A stretch of DNA of 45,187 bases from Deltaproteobacteria bacterium (GTDB lineage Bacteria; Desulfobacterota; Syntrophia; Syntrophales; UBA6807), in assembly GCA_011056835.1 (NCBI GenBank), contig DSDU01000096.1, positions 1 through 45,187 on the forward strand. The letters are read 5' to 3'. The notes under the pieces are model-generated. The model was not told the DNA's origin. It searched no databases and was given only the letters and a program-made list of their open reading frames with translations. How positions within the stretch are numbered: position 1 is the stretch's first letter; each line of letters begins with the position of its first letter. Both the position numbers and the translations under genes were made by a program. Below are positions 26,679 through 38,418 of this stretch, one piece after another.

Positions 26679-29600
26679 TCAATTCACACTTGGTATGTCA
26701 AGGCTTTTCTCACTTATTTCTGTATTTTCAAGCAAAGCGCCATCTTCTTTTGCAGGAATACGAATACCCAATTTCTTATACATGGGAAGACCGGTACCGG
26801 CCGGTATCAGCCTCCCCATGATAACGTTCTCTTTCAAACCTCTAAGGTAATCAATTTTTCCCGCCACCGCCGCTTCGGTAAGCACTCTTGTCGTTTCCTG
26901 GAACGACGCCGCCGAAATAAAACTCGGCGTGCTTAGGGATGCCTTCGTGATACCTAGAAGAACCGGTTCGGCAATTGCAGGTTCACCTCCATCGGCAACG
27001 ACTCTTTCGTTTTCTTCCTGAAACACCACTCTATCAATCTGCTCATCAGTCAGAAAAGTAGTATCACCAGGATCAACGATCTTTACTTTCTTCAACATCT
27101 GACGAACGATAATTTCGATATGCTTGTCGTTGATCTTGACTCCTTGGAGACGATATACTTCCTGAACCTCGTCAACAAGGTATCGGGCCAATTCTTTCTC
27201 CCCTTTGATCGTCAGGATATCATGAGGATTGCTTGCCCCGTCCATGAGAGCCTGTCCTGCAAGAACCCGGTCTCCCTCTTGTACCGTTACATGCTTTCCC
27301 TTGGGAATAAGATACTCCTTTGGTTCCCCAACCTCAGGCAATATGATCAATCGACGCTTTCCCTTGAGATCCTTCCCGTAGGCGATGGAACCATCGATTT
27401 CAGCAATAACGGCATATTCTTTCGGTTTTCTCGCTTCAAAAAGTTCGGCAACCCTGGGAAGACCACCTGTTATGTCCTTTGTCTTCGTGGTTTCTCTCGG
27501 GATCTTTGCGAGAATATCACCGGCCCGCACAGGATCACCTTCCATAACAACAAGATTGGCTCCAACCGACAATAAATGCCTCGCATCCTGATTTGTGCCC
27601 GGTACTTTCGCTGTTTTACCTGATACGTCTTTTATCGACACACGAGGACGCAAGTCAAGCTCCCGGTATTCAACAATTACTTTTCGGGACAAGCCGGTCA
27701 CTTCGTCGACCTGCTCCTGCATGGTTTTTCCCTCTACGATATCACCGAACTTCACCGTTCCGTCAATCTCGGCCAGAATCGGTATTGAGAAAGGATCCCA
27801 CTCGGCCAAGCGTTCACCCACTTTAACTTCTTTTCCTTCCTCAACCTTAAGGTGTGCGCCATAGGGGACTGGATATTTACCGCGGTTTCTCCCCTCTTCA
27901 TCAAAAACGTGGATCTCTCCCTTTCTGCTCATAACAACAAGATCATGTTCATGCCGTTTTGCCACATTGAGGTTGACGAATCTCACGATTCCCTCGTGTC
28001 GTGCTTCAAGGGTGGAATGTTCCTCAAACTTGGCGGTACCACCGATATGGAATGTTCTCATAGTGAGCTGCGTCCCCGGTTCACCGATGGACTGGGCCGC
28101 TATAATACCGACGGCTTCGCCGATATTCACCAGGTGACCGTGGGCAAGATCCCTACCGTAGCAGTTCGCACACACACCGTATTTGGACTTACAGGTAAGA
28201 GTAGATCGTATCAAGACCCTTTCCAAGCCCGCTTTGTCTATCTTCTCCGCGAGGGCCTCATCAACTTCCTGGCCTGCAGAGACCAGCACCTCACCGGTAA
28301 AGGGGTCCTGAATATCTTCAAGAGCAACCCGCCCCAGAATTCGCTCTCCCGCCGTTTCGATCATTTCACCACCTTCAACAAGGGCCGATACGTATATCCC
28401 ATCGAGGGTTCCACAATCTTCCTCAGTAATGATACAGTCCTGCGATACATCAACGAGTCGCCTGGTCAGATATCCCGAGTTCGCCGTTTTCAGAGCCGTA
28501 TCAGCGAGTCCTTTTCGGGCGCCATGAGTAGAAATGAAGTATTGAAGAACCGTCAACCCCTCTCTAAAGTTGGCCGTAATGGGCGTTTCGATAATTTCAC
28601 CGGATGGTTTTGCCATGAGGCCTCTCATACCGGCAAGCTGCCTTATCTGAGCCGCACTTCCTCGGGCACCCGAATCGGCCATCATGTAAATCGGATTAAA
28701 ACTCTCACCGACAACAGCGAGATCCTCGGACTTTTCCATTCCGATATCTCTCAGCATTTCAGCGGCAACTTTCTCTGTTGCCTGAGCCCAGATATCAATA
28801 ACCTTATTATACCGTTCACCATCGGTGATCAATCCATCCATGTACTGTTTCTGGATTTCTTTCACCTCAAGATTTGCCCGGTTTACAATTCCTTCCTTTC
28901 CGGCTGGAATGACCATGTCGTTGATAGAAATGGAGAGTCCCGATTTTGTTGCATACTGAAAACCGAGATCCTTCAGGCGGTCAGCCAGTATGACCGTCGT
29001 TTTCGCACCGCACGTCCGGTAAGTGTAATCTATAAGATTGGCCATCTCCTTCTTGGTGATGACTTTGTTCACTATGTCAAATGAAATTTCGTCGGGAATA
29101 ATTTCATACAGCAACACTCGCCCGACGGTTGTATCAGTCATGTCCCCGTTTAACCGAAGCTTAATCTTCGCATGGAGCGCAACTTCGCCGGCATCAAAGG
29201 CAGAACGAACTTCTTCGGGGTCTGCAAATTTCATCCCTTCTCCCTTTGCGCCATCCCGTGATCTCGTCATATAATAAATTCCGAGAACGATGTCCTGACT
29301 AGGCACAATGATGGGCTTTCCATTAGCGGGCGACAGAATGTTATTCGTCGACATCATCAGAACTCTTGCCTCAACCTGCGCCTCAAGAGAAAGGGGGACG
29401 TGCACAGCCATCTGATCACCATCAAAGTCTGCATTGAATGCCGCACAGACGAGGGGATGAAGCTGTATAGCCTTTCCCTCGATAAGAACGGGTTCAAAAG
29501 CCTGGATACCAAGTCGGTGCAGGGTGGGGGCTCGATTGAGCATGACGGGATATTCCCGGACGACCTCATCAAGGGCGTCCCATACTTCGGGCGACTCTTT

Positions 29601-30809
29601 CTCCACCATTTTTTTAGCGCTCTTGACCGTTGTCACATAACCTTTCTCCTCAAGCCGATTGTAGATAAAAGGCTTGAAGAGTTCCAAGGCCATTTTCTTC
29701 GGTAAGCCGCACTGATGCAATCTGAGATCGGGACCAACGGTGATGACGGATCGTCCCGAATAGTCTACACGCTTGCCAAGCAGATTCTGTCGGAATCTCC
29801 CTTGTTTCCCCTTAAGCATATCCGATAGAGATCGCAAAGGTCTCTTATTTGAGCCGGTAATCGCTTTCCCTCGTCGGCCGTTATCGAAGAGGACATCCAC
29901 CGCCTCTTGAAGCATTCTCTTTTCATTTCTTATGATTATTTCAGGGGCATTGAGTTCCTGGAGACGTTTCAGGCGGTTATTCCGATTTATGACTCGTCGG
30001 TAGAGGTCGTTGAGGTCCGACGTTGCAAAACGACCGCCGTCCAACGGCACCAACGGTCTCAGATCAGGCGGAATCACAGGCAACACCGTAAGAATCATCC
30101 ACTCGGGCCTGTTTCCGGATTTTTTCAATGACTCGACAACCTTCAGCCGCTTGGCCAATTTCTTTTTTTTCGTTTCAGAAGTCGCTTCCTTCAGTTCGCT
30201 GCGAAGAATTGTGTCGAGCTCGAGCAGATCGATCTCCTCAAGCAGTTTTCGGATTGCTCCGGCGCCGATGTCCGCTTCAAACTCATCCTCACCATACAGC
30301 TCCTTGGCTTCCCAATACTGCTCCTCTGACAGGAGATCCTGCTTTTTAAGCGGTGTGTTTTTCGGATCGACGACAATCCAGGATTCGAAATAGAGCACCC
30401 GTTCAAGCTCCTTCAGGGTCAGATCGAGAACATTCCCTATTCGACTCGGCAAGCTTTTCAGGAACCAGATGTGAGCAACCGGTGACGCCAACACAATGTG
30501 TCCCATCCGGTCTCTCCGCACTTTCGACTGAATGACTTCAACTCCGCATTTTTCGCACACGACACCCCGGTGTTTCATTCTCTTGTATCGCCCGCAAAGA
30601 CATTCATAATCTTTGACGGGACCGAAAATTTTAGCGCAGAAAAGCCCATCCCGTTCAGGCTTGAACGTACGATAATTAATCGTTTCGGGCTTCTTCACTT
30701 CACCCCGGGACCATGAAAGAATCCGTTCAGGTGAAGCAAGACTCACCTTGATTGCATTAAATCGTATAGGATCTTTTGGCTTTTCAAAAAAACTGAATAT
30801 ATCTTCCAC
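26679..30809 (-). CDS. rpoC: RNA polymerase beta' subunit
   Basis: Catalytic subunit of RNA polymerase. The 1376-residue protein has the N-terminal zinc site ([20 protein letters not shown]), the active-site NADFDGD around residues 457-463 whose aspartates bind the catalytic magnesium, and the second zinc site ([13 protein letters not shown]). Bridge helix and trigger loop sequences ([32 protein letters not shown]) are intact. It starts at GTG 30809 with GGGAG 8 bases upstream. It follows rpoB by 80 bases. Confidence 0.98.
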   Translation of the reverse strand: MEDIFSFFEKPKDPIRFNAIKVSLASPERILSWSRGEVKKPETINYRTFKPERDGLFCAKIFGPVKDYECLCGRYKRMKHRGVVCEKCGVEVIQSKVRRDRMGHIVLASPVAHIWFLKSLPSRIGNVLDLTLKELERVLYFESWIVVDPKNTPLKKQDLLSEEQYWEAKELYGEDEFEADIGAGAIRKLLEEIDLLELDTILRSELKEATSETKKKKLAKRLKVVESLKKSGNRPEWMILTVLPVIPPDLRPLVPLDGGRFATSDLNDLYRRVINRNNRLKRLQELNAPEIIIRNEKRMLQEAVDVLFDNGRRGKAITGSNKRPLRSLSDMLKGKQGRFRQNLLGKRVDYSGRSVITVGPDLRLHQCGLPKKMALELFKPFIYNRLEEKGYVTTVKSAKKMVEKESPEVWDALDEVVREYPVMLNRAPTLHRLGIQAFEPVLIEGKAIQLHPLVCAAFNADFDGDQMAVHVPLSLEAQVEARVLMMSTNNILSPANGKPIIVPSQDIVLGIYYMTRSRDGAKGEGMKFADPEEVRSAFDAGEVALHAKIKLRLNGDMTDTTVGRVLLYEIIPDEISFDIVNKVITKKEMANLIDYTYRTCGAKTTVILADRLKDLGFQYATKSGLSISINDMVIPAGKEGIVNRANLEVKEIQKQYMDGLITDGERYNKVIDIWAQATEKVAAEMLRDIGMEKSEDLAVVGESFNPIYMMADSGARGSAAQIRQLAGMRGLMAKPSGEIIETPITANFREGLTVLQYFISTHGARKGLADTALKTANSGYLTRRLVDVSQDCIITEEDCGTLDGIYVSALVEGGEMIETAGERILGRVALEDIQDPFTGEVLVSAGQEVDEALAEKIDKAGLERVLIRSTLTCKSKYGVCANCYGRDLAHGHLVNIGEAVGIIAAQSIGEPGTQLTMRTFHIGGTAKFEEHSTLEARHEGIVRFVNLNVAKRHEHDLVVMSRKGEIHVFDEEGRNRGKYPVPYGAHLKVEEGKEVKVGERLAEWDPFSIPILAEIDGTVKFGDIVEGKTMQEQVDEVTGLSRKVIVEYRELDLRPRVSIKDVSGKTAKVPGTNQDARHLLSVGANLVVMEGDPVRAGDILAKIPRETTKTKDITGGLPRVAELFEARKPKEYAVIAEIDGSIAYGKDLKGKRRLIILPEVGEPKEYLIPKGKHVTVQEGDRVLAGQALMDGASNPHDILTIKGEKELARYLVDEVQEVYRLQGVKINDKHIEIIVRQMLKKVKIVDPGDTTFLTDEQIDRVVFQEENERVVADGGEPAIAEPVLLGITKASLSTPSFISAASFQETTRVLTEAAVAGKIDYLRGLKENVIMGRLIPAGTGLPMYKKLGIRIPAKEDGALLENTEISEKSLDIPSVN

Positions 30810-30889
30810 TGGATCAACTCCCTGTATGGTCTCTATCGTTTATTGTTTATGACTCGGCATCGCAAACAGATTCCATCGAGTATAAAATT

Positions 30890-33800
30890 CTACGGTTCGG
30901 TCTCTTCGATGAGTTCAACATCAATTGCAAGGCCTTGTAATTCTTTTACCAGCACGTTAAAGGATTCGGGCAAGCCCGGTTCCAACGTATGTTCCCCCTT
31001 TACAATTGCCTCGTATATTCTCGTTCTTCCGGCAACATCATCGGACTTGACTGTCAAAAATTCCTGTAACGAGTAAGCGGCGCCATACGCTTCGATAGCC
31101 CATACTTCCATTTCACCCAGTCTCTGGCCGCCGAACTGGGCCTTTCCGCCGAGCGGCTGCTGCGTAACAAGCGAATACGGGCCGATTGACCGGGCATGGA
31201 TCTTGTCATCGACAAGATGATGGAGCTTTAACATATAGATCATACCCACCGTTATCTCCTGATCGAATGGTTCGCCCGTTCTCCCGTCAAAAAGGGTCAC
31301 GCGACCGTTCGCAGGCAGATTGGCCTTATCGAGCATCACTTTAATCTCTGATTCCTTTGCTCCGTCAAAAACAGGGGAAGCCATGGGAATCCCTGCCGTC
31401 AATCGAGTAACAATATGCTGCAATTCTTCTTCAGTCACACCGTCGAGAGAATCGAGCAGCTGAGGAGACGTATAGATATCCTTGAGCTCCTGTTTCAGTC
31501 TTTCCGATTCTGCATGAGCATCCATAAGCCCCTGGAGCCTCTCCCCAAGTCCTTTTGCAGCCCAGCCGAGATGAGTCTCCAAGATTTGCCCCACATTCAT
31601 TCGCGAGGGAACTCCCAGGGGATTCAAAATTATATCGACGGGTGTCCCATCAGCAAAGAAGGGCATATCTTCCTCAGGTAAGATCCGGGATAGAACACCC
31701 TTGTTACCGTGTCGGCCCGCCATTTTATCACCGACGGAAAGCTTACGCTTGATCGCGATATAAACTTTAACCAGCTTTATAACACCAGGCGGCAACTCAT
31801 CTCCCACCCGCAACTTATCTATTTTTTCTGTAAAGAACTTTTTAATATACTCAATTTTTCTCGTTAGATTCGCAAAAATAGTCTGTACTTTTTCTTCAAC
31901 ATCTTCGTCGATCAGCGGAATTTCTTTCCAAGAGTCAATGGGGAGAACATTGAGTATATCTTCGGTTATAACATCTTCTTTTTTTAAGAGAATCTTCTTT
32001 TTCCGCGGATCAGATACCTTGCCAGCAACAGTCCTTCCGATGAGCAGATCGTAAACTTTTCCCTTCACATTCTCAGTAATAATTCTTATTTCGTCTTCCT
32101 GATCTTTGAGAAGCTTTTGTGCATCATCATCCTCTATCTGCTGGGATCGGATATCCTTTTCATTGCCGCGACGGTTAAAGATCTTGGCATCGATGACGAT
32201 TCCCTCAACCCCCGGAGGCACCCGCAACGATGTATCTCGTACATCGCCGGCCTTTTCACCAAAAATGGCCCGCAACAGTTTTTCTTCCGGGGATAGTTGT
32301 GTTTCCCCTTTCGGTGTAATTTTGCCAACCAGGATATCTCCGGATTTGACAAAAACTCCCATTCGAACGATACCGCTTTCATCGAGATTTCTGAGGGCTT
32401 CTTCTCCCACGTTCGGGATATCCCGTGTAATTTCTTCCTTACCAAGCTTCGTATCCCTCGCAACAGTTTCAAACTCTTCGATATGAATTGATGTATAGAC
32501 GTCTTCTTTGACGACCCGTTCACTGATCAGGATAGAGTCTTCGTAATTATAACCGCCCCATGACATAAAGGCGACCATAACGTTTCTGCCAAGCGCTAAT
32601 TCTCCGTTTTCGGTAGCAGGTCCGTCGGCAATAATGTCGCCTCGCTTAATGTAGTCACCCTTCGTAACAATGGGCTTGTGGTTGAAACATGTATCCTGAT
32701 TTGAACGCTGATATTTCGTCAGGTTGTAAATGTCTACACCGGTATCGAACTCATCACCGATATCCTCGTCGCATTTGATGACAATTCGGGACGCATCAAC
32801 GTCTTCGATAATGCCGGATCGCTTGGCAACGATGACGGCACCCGAATCACGGGCAACTACAGCTTCCATCCCGGTTCCGACAAAAGGAGCGGCAGGCTTC
32901 AATAATGGTACAGCCTGTCTCTGCATGTTTGATCCCATGAGCGCCCGGTTCGCATCATCATGCTCAAGGAAAGGAATCAAACCGGCGGCAACACTGACCA
33001 GTTGGCTCGGGGACACATCCATCAACGTCACCTCTTCTGTCGCCACGGTCACATAATCTCCGCCTTTTCGAGCGATGACCATATCGGTAGTAATTCGTCC
33101 GTCCCGACCAACCGGGGTGTTTGCCTGGGCAATAATATAATTCTCCTCCTCCGTTGCGGAAAGATATCGAATTTCGTCTACCAGCCTGCTGTTTTTAACG
33201 ACTCGATACGGTGTTTCAATAAACCCGAAATTATTTACCCGCGCATATGAGCTTAGTGACACGATTAGACCGATGTTTGGTCCTTCCGGCGTTTCTACGG
33301 GGCAAATGCGCCCGTAGTGAGTATTATGAACATCCCGAACCTCGAAACCCGCCCGCTCCCGGGTAAGGCCACCCGGTCCCAGCGCCGATAACCTCCGCTT
33401 ATGAGTAATCTCGGAGAGGGGATTCGTCTGATCCATAAACTGCGACAACTGACTGCTTCCGAAAAACTCATTTATGACAGCGGAAACAGGCTTGGCATTG
33501 ACAAGATCATGGGGCATCATTGTTTCCACATCAAGCAAGCTCATCTTCTCTTTGATGGCCCGCTCCATTCTGACCAAACCGATTCGGTACTGATTTTCAA
33601 TTAGTTCTCCGACCGACCGGATTCTCCTGTTTCCGAGGTGATCAATATCATCAAGAGAGTAATTGCTCTTACCGTTTTTAAGATTAATGAGATAATCAAC
33701 AGCATCAAGAATATCCTCTTTGCGGAGGACCGTCATTTCCGAAGGAACATCCAGCCGGAGCTTGTAATTGATCTTCACCCTTCCCACATCAGAAAGGTCA

Positions 33801-34984
33801 TATGTGTCGGAACCGAAAAAGAGACTATTGAAAAACTTGCGCGCTGTCTCAAGTGTAGGAGGGTTACTCGGCCTAAGTCGCCTGTAAATTTCGATTATCG
33901 CTTCATCTTCCGTTTCAAGCTTATCCAGCAGGAGTGTATTCCGTATGTAGGCATCTGTTCCGTCTTCCTCGATATGTACAAACTGGATCTTTTTTATCCC
34001 CTTCTTCATCATCAACTCAACACCATCCAGAGAGAGTTCATCGTTACATCTTAACAGAACTTCTTCAGTATCAGGATCGACGATGTTTTGGGCACACACC
34101 TTGCCGACGAGATCCTCTCGATTTATCTCGATACGATCAATCCCCCCGTCCACCATTTTTTTCACCGTGGCTCGGGAAAATTTCCTTCCCTTCTTTAAGA
34201 TGACCTCCCCCGTTTTCGGATCTGCAATATCATCGGACGCTCGTTCGCCCACAAGAGATTTATCAACTGACAGATAGAACTTTTCATTCTCTAGCATGAC
34301 CGTTTCGATGGAACCGAAGTGTTTGAGCAGATCCTCAGTCGTATATCCCATGGCCTTGAGAAGAATCGTCACGGGCATCTTTCGCCTTCTATCAATTCTG
34401 GCATAGAGAACATCCTTGGGATCGAACTCAATATCGAGCCATGATCCGCGAATCGGCATTATCCGCGCTGAATAAATCAGCTTTCCGCTCGCATGGGTTT
34501 TTCCTTTGTCATGATCGAAGAAGATACCCGGGGAACGGTGAAGCTGACTGACAATGACCCGTTCAGTTCCATTAATGATAAAGGTACCCTTATCGGTCAT
34601 CAAGGGTATTTCGCCAAAGTAAATTTCCTGTTCTTTGATATCGCGTATCGTTCTCTGACCGCTCGCGCGATCACTGTCAAAAACGACAAGCCGCACGACA
34701 ATCTTCAACGGAGCGGCATACGTCATGCCCTTCTGCAGACATTCCGGCTCATCATAACGACTCGCTCCGATGCTGTAACTAACGAATTCGAGTGAACATT
34801 TACCACCGAAATCTACAATCGGCATGACACTTTTGAATGCTCCTTGGAGTCCGAAATCACGTCGCGCCGAGTCGGCAACGCCACGTTGCAAGAACTTCTC
34901 ATAGGATTTTTTCTGAATATCGATGAGATTTGGTATCTCAACGATTTCTTTAATACGACCGAAATTTTTTCTATAGCTAACCAT
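30890..34984 (-). CDS. rpoB: RNA polymerase beta subunit
   Basis: Forms the other half of the RNA polymerase catalytic cleft. The 1364 residues include the rifampicin-pocket segment [18 protein letters not shown], beginning near residue 508, and then [13 protein letters not shown], with no known resistance change. One position that is Asn in E. coli is Thr here (DQTNP). The C-terminal [18 protein letters not shown] block is complete. It begins 59 bases after rplL; that gap holds a strong hairpin. Confidence 0.98.
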   Translation of the reverse strand: MVSYRKNFGRIKEIVEIPNLIDIQKKSYEKFLQRGVADSARRDFGLQGAFKSVMPIVDFGGKCSLEFVSYSIGASRYDEPECLQKGMTYAAPLKIVVRLVVFDSDRASGQRTIRDIKEQEIYFGEIPLMTDKGTFIINGTERVIVSQLHRSPGIFFDHDKGKTHASGKLIYSARIMPIRGSWLDIEFDPKDVLYARIDRRRKMPVTILLKAMGYTTEDLLKHFGSIETVMLENEKFYLSVDKSLVGERASDDIADPKTGEVILKKGRKFSRATVKKMVDGGIDRIEINREDLVGKVCAQNIVDPDTEEVLLRCNDELSLDGVELMMKKGIKKIQFVHIEEDGTDAYIRNTLLLDKLETEDEAIIEIYRRLRPSNPPTLETARKFFNSLFFGSDTYDLSDVGRVKINYKLRLDVPSEMTVLRKEDILDAVDYLINLKNGKSNYSLDDIDHLGNRRIRSVGELIENQYRIGLVRMERAIKEKMSLLDVETMMPHDLVNAKPVSAVINEFFGSSQLSQFMDQTNPLSEITHKRRLSALGPGGLTRERAGFEVRDVHNTHYGRICPVETPEGPNIGLIVSLSSYARVNNFGFIETPYRVVKNSRLVDEIRYLSATEEENYIIAQANTPVGRDGRITTDMVIARKGGDYVTVATEEVTLMDVSPSQLVSVAAGLIPFLEHDDANRALMGSNMQRQAVPLLKPAAPFVGTGMEAVVARDSGAVIVAKRSGIIEDVDASRIVIKCDEDIGDEFDTGVDIYNLTKYQRSNQDTCFNHKPIVTKGDYIKRGDIIADGPATENGELALGRNVMVAFMSWGGYNYEDSILISERVVKEDVYTSIHIEEFETVARDTKLGKEEITRDIPNVGEEALRNLDESGIVRMGVFVKSGDILVGKITPKGETQLSPEEKLLRAIFGEKAGDVRDTSLRVPPGVEGIVIDAKIFNRRGNEKDIRSQQIEDDDAQKLLKDQEDEIRIITENVKGKVYDLLIGRTVAGKVSDPRKKKILLKKEDVITEDILNVLPIDSWKEIPLIDEDVEEKVQTIFANLTRKIEYIKKFFTEKIDKLRVGDELPPGVIKLVKVYIAIKRKLSVGDKMAGRHGNKGVLSRILPEEDMPFFADGTPVDIILNPLGVPSRMNVGQILETHLGWAAKGLGERLQGLMDAHAESERLKQELKDIYTSPQLLDSLDGVTEEELQHIVTRLTAGIPMASPVFDGAKESEIKVMLDKANLPANGRVTLFDGRTGEPFDQEITVGMIYMLKLHHLVDDKIHARSIGPYSLVTQQPLGGKAQFGGQRLGEMEVWAIEAYGAAYSLQEFLTVKSDDVAGRTRIYEAIVKGEHTLEPGLPESFNVLVKELQGLAIDVELIEETEP

Positions 34985-35004
34985 AAGGCCCCTTAAAAGT
35001 TATA

Positions 35005-35030
35005 CCCCCCACAATAAAGCTTGTGAGGGG
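35005..35030 (-). promoter_or_regulatory. Hairpin between rplL and rpoB (attenuator or RNase III-type site)
   Basis: On the minus strand, CCCCTCACAA pairs with TTGTGGGGGG in a 10-base-pair stem (one G-U pair) around a 6-base loop. There is no T run after it, so it is a weak terminator at best. In E. coli this same junction contains an attenuator and an RNase III cleavage site that set the ratio of L7/L12 to polymerase. I infer a similar role here. Confidence 0.6.
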
Positions 35031-35043
35031 CGTAACAATATTT

Positions 35044-35436
35044 TTACTTTACTTCAACGGTTGCTCCCACTTCTTCCAATTTTGCTTTTATGGTTGCAAC
35101 CTCGTCCTTTGAAACCGCTTCCTTTACAGCCTTGGGAACACCTTCAACAAGTTCTTTTGCCTCTTTCAAGCCGAGACCGGTCAAGGCTCTCACGACCTTG
35201 ATCACCTGAATTTTCTGCTCGCCAAATCCTGTGAGAACAACATCAAATTCCGTCTTCTCTTCAGCCGGTGCCGGCGCCGCACCACCCACTCCGCCGACGG
35301 CCGCCACAGCGACGGGGGCTGCTGCCGATACGCCCAGTCGCTCTTCAAGTTCCTTCACCAGTTCCGACAATTCAAGAACCGTCATTCCTTCGATAAATGC
35401 AATTACATCTTCTTTTGTGATTTTTGCATCTGCCAT
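35044..35436 (-). CDS. rplL: 50S ribosomal protein L7/L12 (bL12)
   Basis: Stalk protein present in multiple copies that recruits translation GTPases. The 130-residue product has an N-terminal dimerisation part, an Ala/Pro/Gly-rich hinge (residues ~37-58) and the conserved C-terminal domain ([20 protein letters not shown]). Follows rplJ by 24 bases. Confidence 0.98.
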   Translation of the reverse strand: MADAKITKEDVIAFIEGMTVLELSELVKELEERLGVSAAAPVAVAAVGGVGGAAPAPAEEKTEFDVVLTGFGEQKIQVIKVVRALTGLGLKEAKELVEGVPKAVKEAVSKDEVATIKAKLEEVGATVEVK

Positions 35437-35460
35437 GTTCGTTATTCCTTCCTGTTTAGT

Positions 35461-35982
35461 TTAATTATTTTCTTTCTTCGCTCGGTAAGCCTCAAGAACC
35501 TGCACGAATTGCCGCGGAACACCGCTTAACACGTTGACCAAAGACGTCTGTGCACCAACCATAACCGATAGGAGTTGTGCCAGGAGGGTCTCTCTGTTCG
35601 GCAGTTCGGAAAGAGCCATGATCTGATCTATCGTCAAGGCCTTGCCATCCATTACGCCGGCCTTGATTTCAAGTTGTGCGTTCTTTTTGGCAAAATCAAT
35701 GAGGGCTTTCGTCGGCGCCACAACATCGCCGAAGTTCATAACCACTGCCAGAGGTCCGGCGAGATGATTGTCGAGCACACTGAATCCCGTGTCTTGGGCG
35801 GCAATCCTGAACAGCGTGTTTTTTATCACACTTAGCTCTGCATCCGATTTTCTCAGCTCATTCCGTAACTCAGTAATCTTCGCAACGTTCAGCCCGCTGT
35901 AATCGGCAAGAATCGCCAGTTTGACGTTCTTTAGTCTTTCTTGAAGCTCGGCAACAACCTGTTCCTTTTTGCTTCGATTCAA
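35461..35982 (-). CDS. rplJ: 50S ribosomal protein L10 (uL10)
   Basis: Anchors the L7/L12 stalk to 23S rRNA and represses its own mRNA in many bacteria. The 173-residue product begins MNRSKKEQVVAELQERLK and has the typical central region LRNELRKSDAELSVIKNTL and helical tail. It starts at TTG 35982 with AGGAGG 8 bases upstream; no better start exists. The leader before it carries the L10-binding motif. Confidence 0.97.
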   Translation of the reverse strand: MNRSKKEQVVAELQERLKNVKLAILADYSGLNVAKITELRNELRKSDAELSVIKNTLFRIAAQDTGFSVLDNHLAGPLAVVMNFGDVVAPTKALIDFAKKNAQLEIKAGVMDGKALTIDQIMALSELPNRETLLAQLLSVMVGAQTSLVNVLSGVPRQFVQVLEAYRAKKENN

Positions 35983-36029
35983 ATTATTGGCCTCCTTTCA
36001 CTATAAATTCAAGAAGTTGAAAGTCAGAC

Positions 36030-36118
36030 CGCTATACAGGAAGATAAATAACCAACACCTTCGTCTCGGCAGGCCGATTATGATCGATTAAACTTCCTGT
36101 ACCTGCTGTCTTGAACTT
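36030..36118 (-). promoter_or_regulatory. L10 (rplJ) mRNA leader, ribosomal-protein autoregulatory element
   Basis: On the minus strand, CAAGACAGCAGG (from 36113) and CCTGCCGAGACG (36073-36062) are the two conserved halves of the L10-leader motif that mimics the L10 site on 23S rRNA. The stem GCAGG/CCTGC joins them. It lies 80-130 bases before the rplJ start. A 9-base segment TACAGGAAG (36101-36093) is also perfectly complementary to CTTCCTGTA (36043-36035), which offers an alternative fold. Binding by L10(L12)4 is inferred from the motif. Confidence 0.8.
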
Positions 36119-36137
36119 CCGATGTTCTCTTTACTTG

Positions 36138-36842
36138 CTATCGTAAAATATTCCTTACATCCAGAGGATCTACCTTGACCCCGGGTCCCATGGTCGACGA
36201 CAGAGAGATGGATCGTAAATACGTTCCCTTACTGGATGCAGGTTTCAGCTTGACAATGGTTTCTATCAATGCAAGAAAATTCTCCATCAACTTATCCGCT
36301 CCGAAAGAAACCTTTCCCACCGGACTATGGACGATGCCTGCCCGCTCTACCCGAAATTCAACTCGGCCGGCTTTCATTTCCTTGACGGCATCTGCCACAT
36401 TAAAGGTTACAGTACCAACCTTGGGATTCGGCATCAACCCACGGGGCCCCAAAATCTTACCAAGCTTTCCAACATTTCCCATCATGTCAGGCGTCGCAAT
36501 AGCCCTATCAAAATCCAGCCACCCGCCTTTTATTTTTTCAATCAGGTCATCCGACCCCGCATAATCGGCTCCGGCATCCAGAGCCTCCTTTTCTTTATCA
36601 CCTTTTGAAAAAACCAGTACTTTTACCGACTTACCTAATCCATTCGGCAAAACAACGCTTCCTCGGACCATCTGGTCTGCGTGACGAGGGTTCACCCCCA
36701 AGCGAATAGCGGCATCAACATTTTCATCAAACTTTGCCCGTGCCGCTGATACAACAAGGTCGATGGCATCCTTGATCGCATAGCGCGTCATTGAGTCGAC
36801 CTTTTTCTTTGCTTCGATAATTCCCTTTCCCCTCTTCGACAT
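36138..36842 (-). CDS. rplA: 50S ribosomal protein L1 (uL1)
   Basis: Forms the L1 stalk that guides the exit of deacylated tRNA; in E. coli it represses rplK-rplA. The 234-residue product has the signature [19 protein letters not shown] and ends [11 protein letters not shown]. Follows rplK by 22 bases. Confidence 0.98.
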   Translation of the reverse strand: MSKRGKGIIEAKKKVDSMTRYAIKDAIDLVVSAARAKFDENVDAAIRLGVNPRHADQMVRGSVVLPNGLGKSVKVLVFSKGDKEKEALDAGADYAGSDDLIEKIKGGWLDFDRAIATPDMMGNVGKLGKILGPRGLMPNPKVGTVTFNVADAVKEMKAGRVEFRVERAGIVHSPVGKVSFGADKLMENFLALIETIVKLKPASSKGTYLRSISLSSTMGPGVKVDPLDVRNILR

Positions 36843-36864
36843 TCTATCAATCTCCGGTATAAGT

Positions 36865-37290
36865 TTATTTGATGATTTCTATTCCCATCGATCGCGCGGT
36901 TCCCTCAACGGTCTTTATCGCTCCATCTATATCAATAGCGTTGAGGTCTTTGTATTTCAATTCGGCAATCTCTTTAACTTGCGCGGCAGATACCGTCCCA
37001 ACGACATCACGTTTCGGATCTTGCGCACCCTTAGCAACCTTGGCCGCCTGCTTGAGAAGGACAGATGTCGGCGGAGTTCTGGTAACAAAAGTAAATGACC
37101 GGTCAGCATAAACCGTAATTAAAACAGGTATTATCATACCTTCTTGGTTCTGGGTTTGTGCATTGTATGCCTTGCAAAATTCCATGATATTAACTCCGTG
37201 TTGACCCAATGCCGGACCAATCGGTGGCGATGGCGTTGCCTTGCCTGCCTGAATTTGAAGCTTTATGTTCGCTATAACTTTCTTCGCCAT
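36865..37290 (-). CDS. rplK: 50S ribosomal protein L11 (uL11)
   Basis: GTPase-centre protein needed for the stringent response through RelA. The 141-residue product begins [20 protein letters not shown] and has the proline-rich [20 protein letters not shown] region. I chose ATG 37290; a GTG at 37299 lies inside its own ribosome binding site. A 69-base gap separates it from nusG. Confidence 0.97.
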   Translation of the reverse strand: MAKKVIANIKLQIQAGKATPSPPIGPALGQHGVNIMEFCKAYNAQTQNQEGMIIPVLITVYADRSFTFVTRTPPTSVLLKQAAKVAKGAQDPKRDVVGTVSAAQVKEIAELKYKDLNAIDIDGAIKTVEGTARSMGIEIIK

Positions 37291-37359
37291 TCCAATCACC
37301 CTTATTTTTTATTATACAGAGACATTTCAGTCCGTTTCTCAGCTTTTCACCGCACCCAT

Positions 37360-37890
37360 TCAGCTCTGCACAACCTGAATGAAATCAAGCTCAACTGGGG
37401 TTGACCGGCCAAAGATACTTACAATGACTCTCAACTTACCCTTCTCGGGCTTCACCTCATCGATTACACCATCAAAATTCGTAAAGGGTCCATCGATTAT
37501 TTTCACATGATCGCCTTCTTCGAATTTATATTTCGGTTTTGGTTTCAAGGTTCCTTCATCTATGCGAGTCTTCAGCGACTGTACGTCTTCATCCGATATC
37601 GGCGACGGCTTATCTTTACTGCCGATAAAACCCGTCACTTTCGGCGTATTTTTCACGATGTGCCATGTATCGTCATTCAGTTCCATTCTGACAAGCACAT
37701 AACCTGGGAAAAACTTTCTTTTTGACGTTTTTTTCTCTCCCTTAATAAGCTCCACGACATCCTCTTCAGGTATGAGAATGTCATCAAAATACGCCTCCAT
37801 GCCGGCAGCGGCGATCGCATCCAACAAGGAAAGCTTCACTCTGTTTTCAAACCCCGAATAGGTATGAATGACATACCATCTAAAAGCCAT
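37360..37890 (-). CDS. nusG: Transcription elongation/termination factor NusG
   Basis: Binds the beta' clamp to suppress pausing and couples transcription to Rho or to S10. The 176-residue product has the NGN domain (RWYVIHTYSGFENRVK; FPGYVLVRMELNDDTW) and the C-terminal KOW domain (FEEGDHVKIIDGPFTNFDG). Separated from secE by only 6 bases. Confidence 0.98.
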   Translation of the reverse strand: MAFRWYVIHTYSGFENRVKLSLLDAIAAAGMEAYFDDILIPEEDVVELIKGEKKTSKRKFFPGYVLVRMELNDDTWHIVKNTPKVTGFIGSKDKPSPISDEDVQSLKTRIDEGTLKPKPKYKFEEGDHVKIIDGPFTNFDGVIDEVKPEKGKLRVIVSIFGRSTPVELDFIQVVQS

Positions 37891-37896
37891 CTTGCC

Positions 37897-38100
37897 CTAC
37901 CCCAGCACTAACCGCACAAGCTTCGTGAGACCAAAATCTACAACCCCGAGAAACATAGAAACAATAATGACGACGACGATGACCACCGATGTGGAAGCCA
38001 GCGCTTCCTTTGGTGTCGGCCATGTGACCTTTCGAAGTTCAGCGCGGGACTCTCTTAAAAATTGCATCGACCTAGCTACTATTGTCTTCACCTTTTCCAT
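37897..38100 (-). CDS. secE: Protein translocase subunit SecE
   Basis: Single-span SecE of the short type, 67 residues, clamping the SecY halves. The amphipathic segment ESRAELRKVTWPTPKEAL is diagnostic, followed by one transmembrane helix. ATG 38100 is the right start; a longer in-frame opening runs back into tRNA-Trp. The ribosome binding site (AGGG) is modest. Order rpmG-tRNA-Trp-secE-nusG. Confidence 0.97.
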   Translation of the reverse strand: MEKVKTIVARSMQFLRESRAELRKVTWPTPKEALASTSVVIVVVIIVSMFLGVVDFGLTKLVRLVLG

Positions 38101-38136
38101 ATACCCTATCCAATTACGTCGACGGGGGAAATAAAA

Positions 38137-38213
38137 TGGCAGGCCAGGAGGGACTCGAACCCCCAGCATCCGGATTTGGAGTCCGGCGCTCTATCCATTA
38201 GAGCTACTGGCCT
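38137..38213 (-). tRNA. tRNA-Trp (CCA)
   Basis: Cloverleaf on the minus strand with acceptor AGGCCAG/CTGGCCT, encoded 3' CCA, T-arm GGTTCGAGTCC and anticodon loop CTCCAAA giving anticodon CCA. Lies between rpmG and secE, 36 bases from the secE start. Processing must cut it out of the rpmG-secE transcript. Confidence 0.96.
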
Positions 38214-38243
38214 GTACTACCAAGTTTATGACCTTAATAAAGT

Positions 38244-38393
38244 CTATTTCGTCTCTTTATGAAGCGTGTGGGCCCGACAGAACCGGCAGTATTTTTTCAA
38301 CTCAAGTCGGCCCTGCATGGTCCTTTTATTTTTTGTCGTCGTGTAGTTTCTCTGCTTACACTCGCCACACTCTAAAGTTATTATGTTCCTCAT
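38244..38393 (-). CDS. rpmG: 50S ribosomal protein L33 (bL33), zinc form
   Basis: A 49-residue large-subunit protein. It begins [20 protein letters not shown] and ends HTLHKETK, with two CxxC pairs (CGEC and CRFC), the zinc-binding C+ form. It sits 25 bases after tRNA-Thr(GGT) and 30 before tRNA-Trp. In many related genomes a tuf gene lies between that tRNA and rpmG; none is here. Confidence 0.95.
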   Translation of the reverse strand: MRNIITLECGECKQRNYTTTKNKRTMQGRLELKKYCRFCRAHTLHKETK

Positions 38394-38418
38394 TATTATA
38401 AGCCCACTCTCGTTGAAA

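Noticed and set aside
27852-29084. A 410-codon open frame on the plus strand opposite rpoC
   Set aside because: It lies entirely antisense to conserved beta' sequence, has no ribosome binding site and no recognisable domain; long antisense frames are expected opposite a gene with this codon use. Other long plus-strand frames over ribosomal genes (for example 15256-16137) were rejected on the same grounds.
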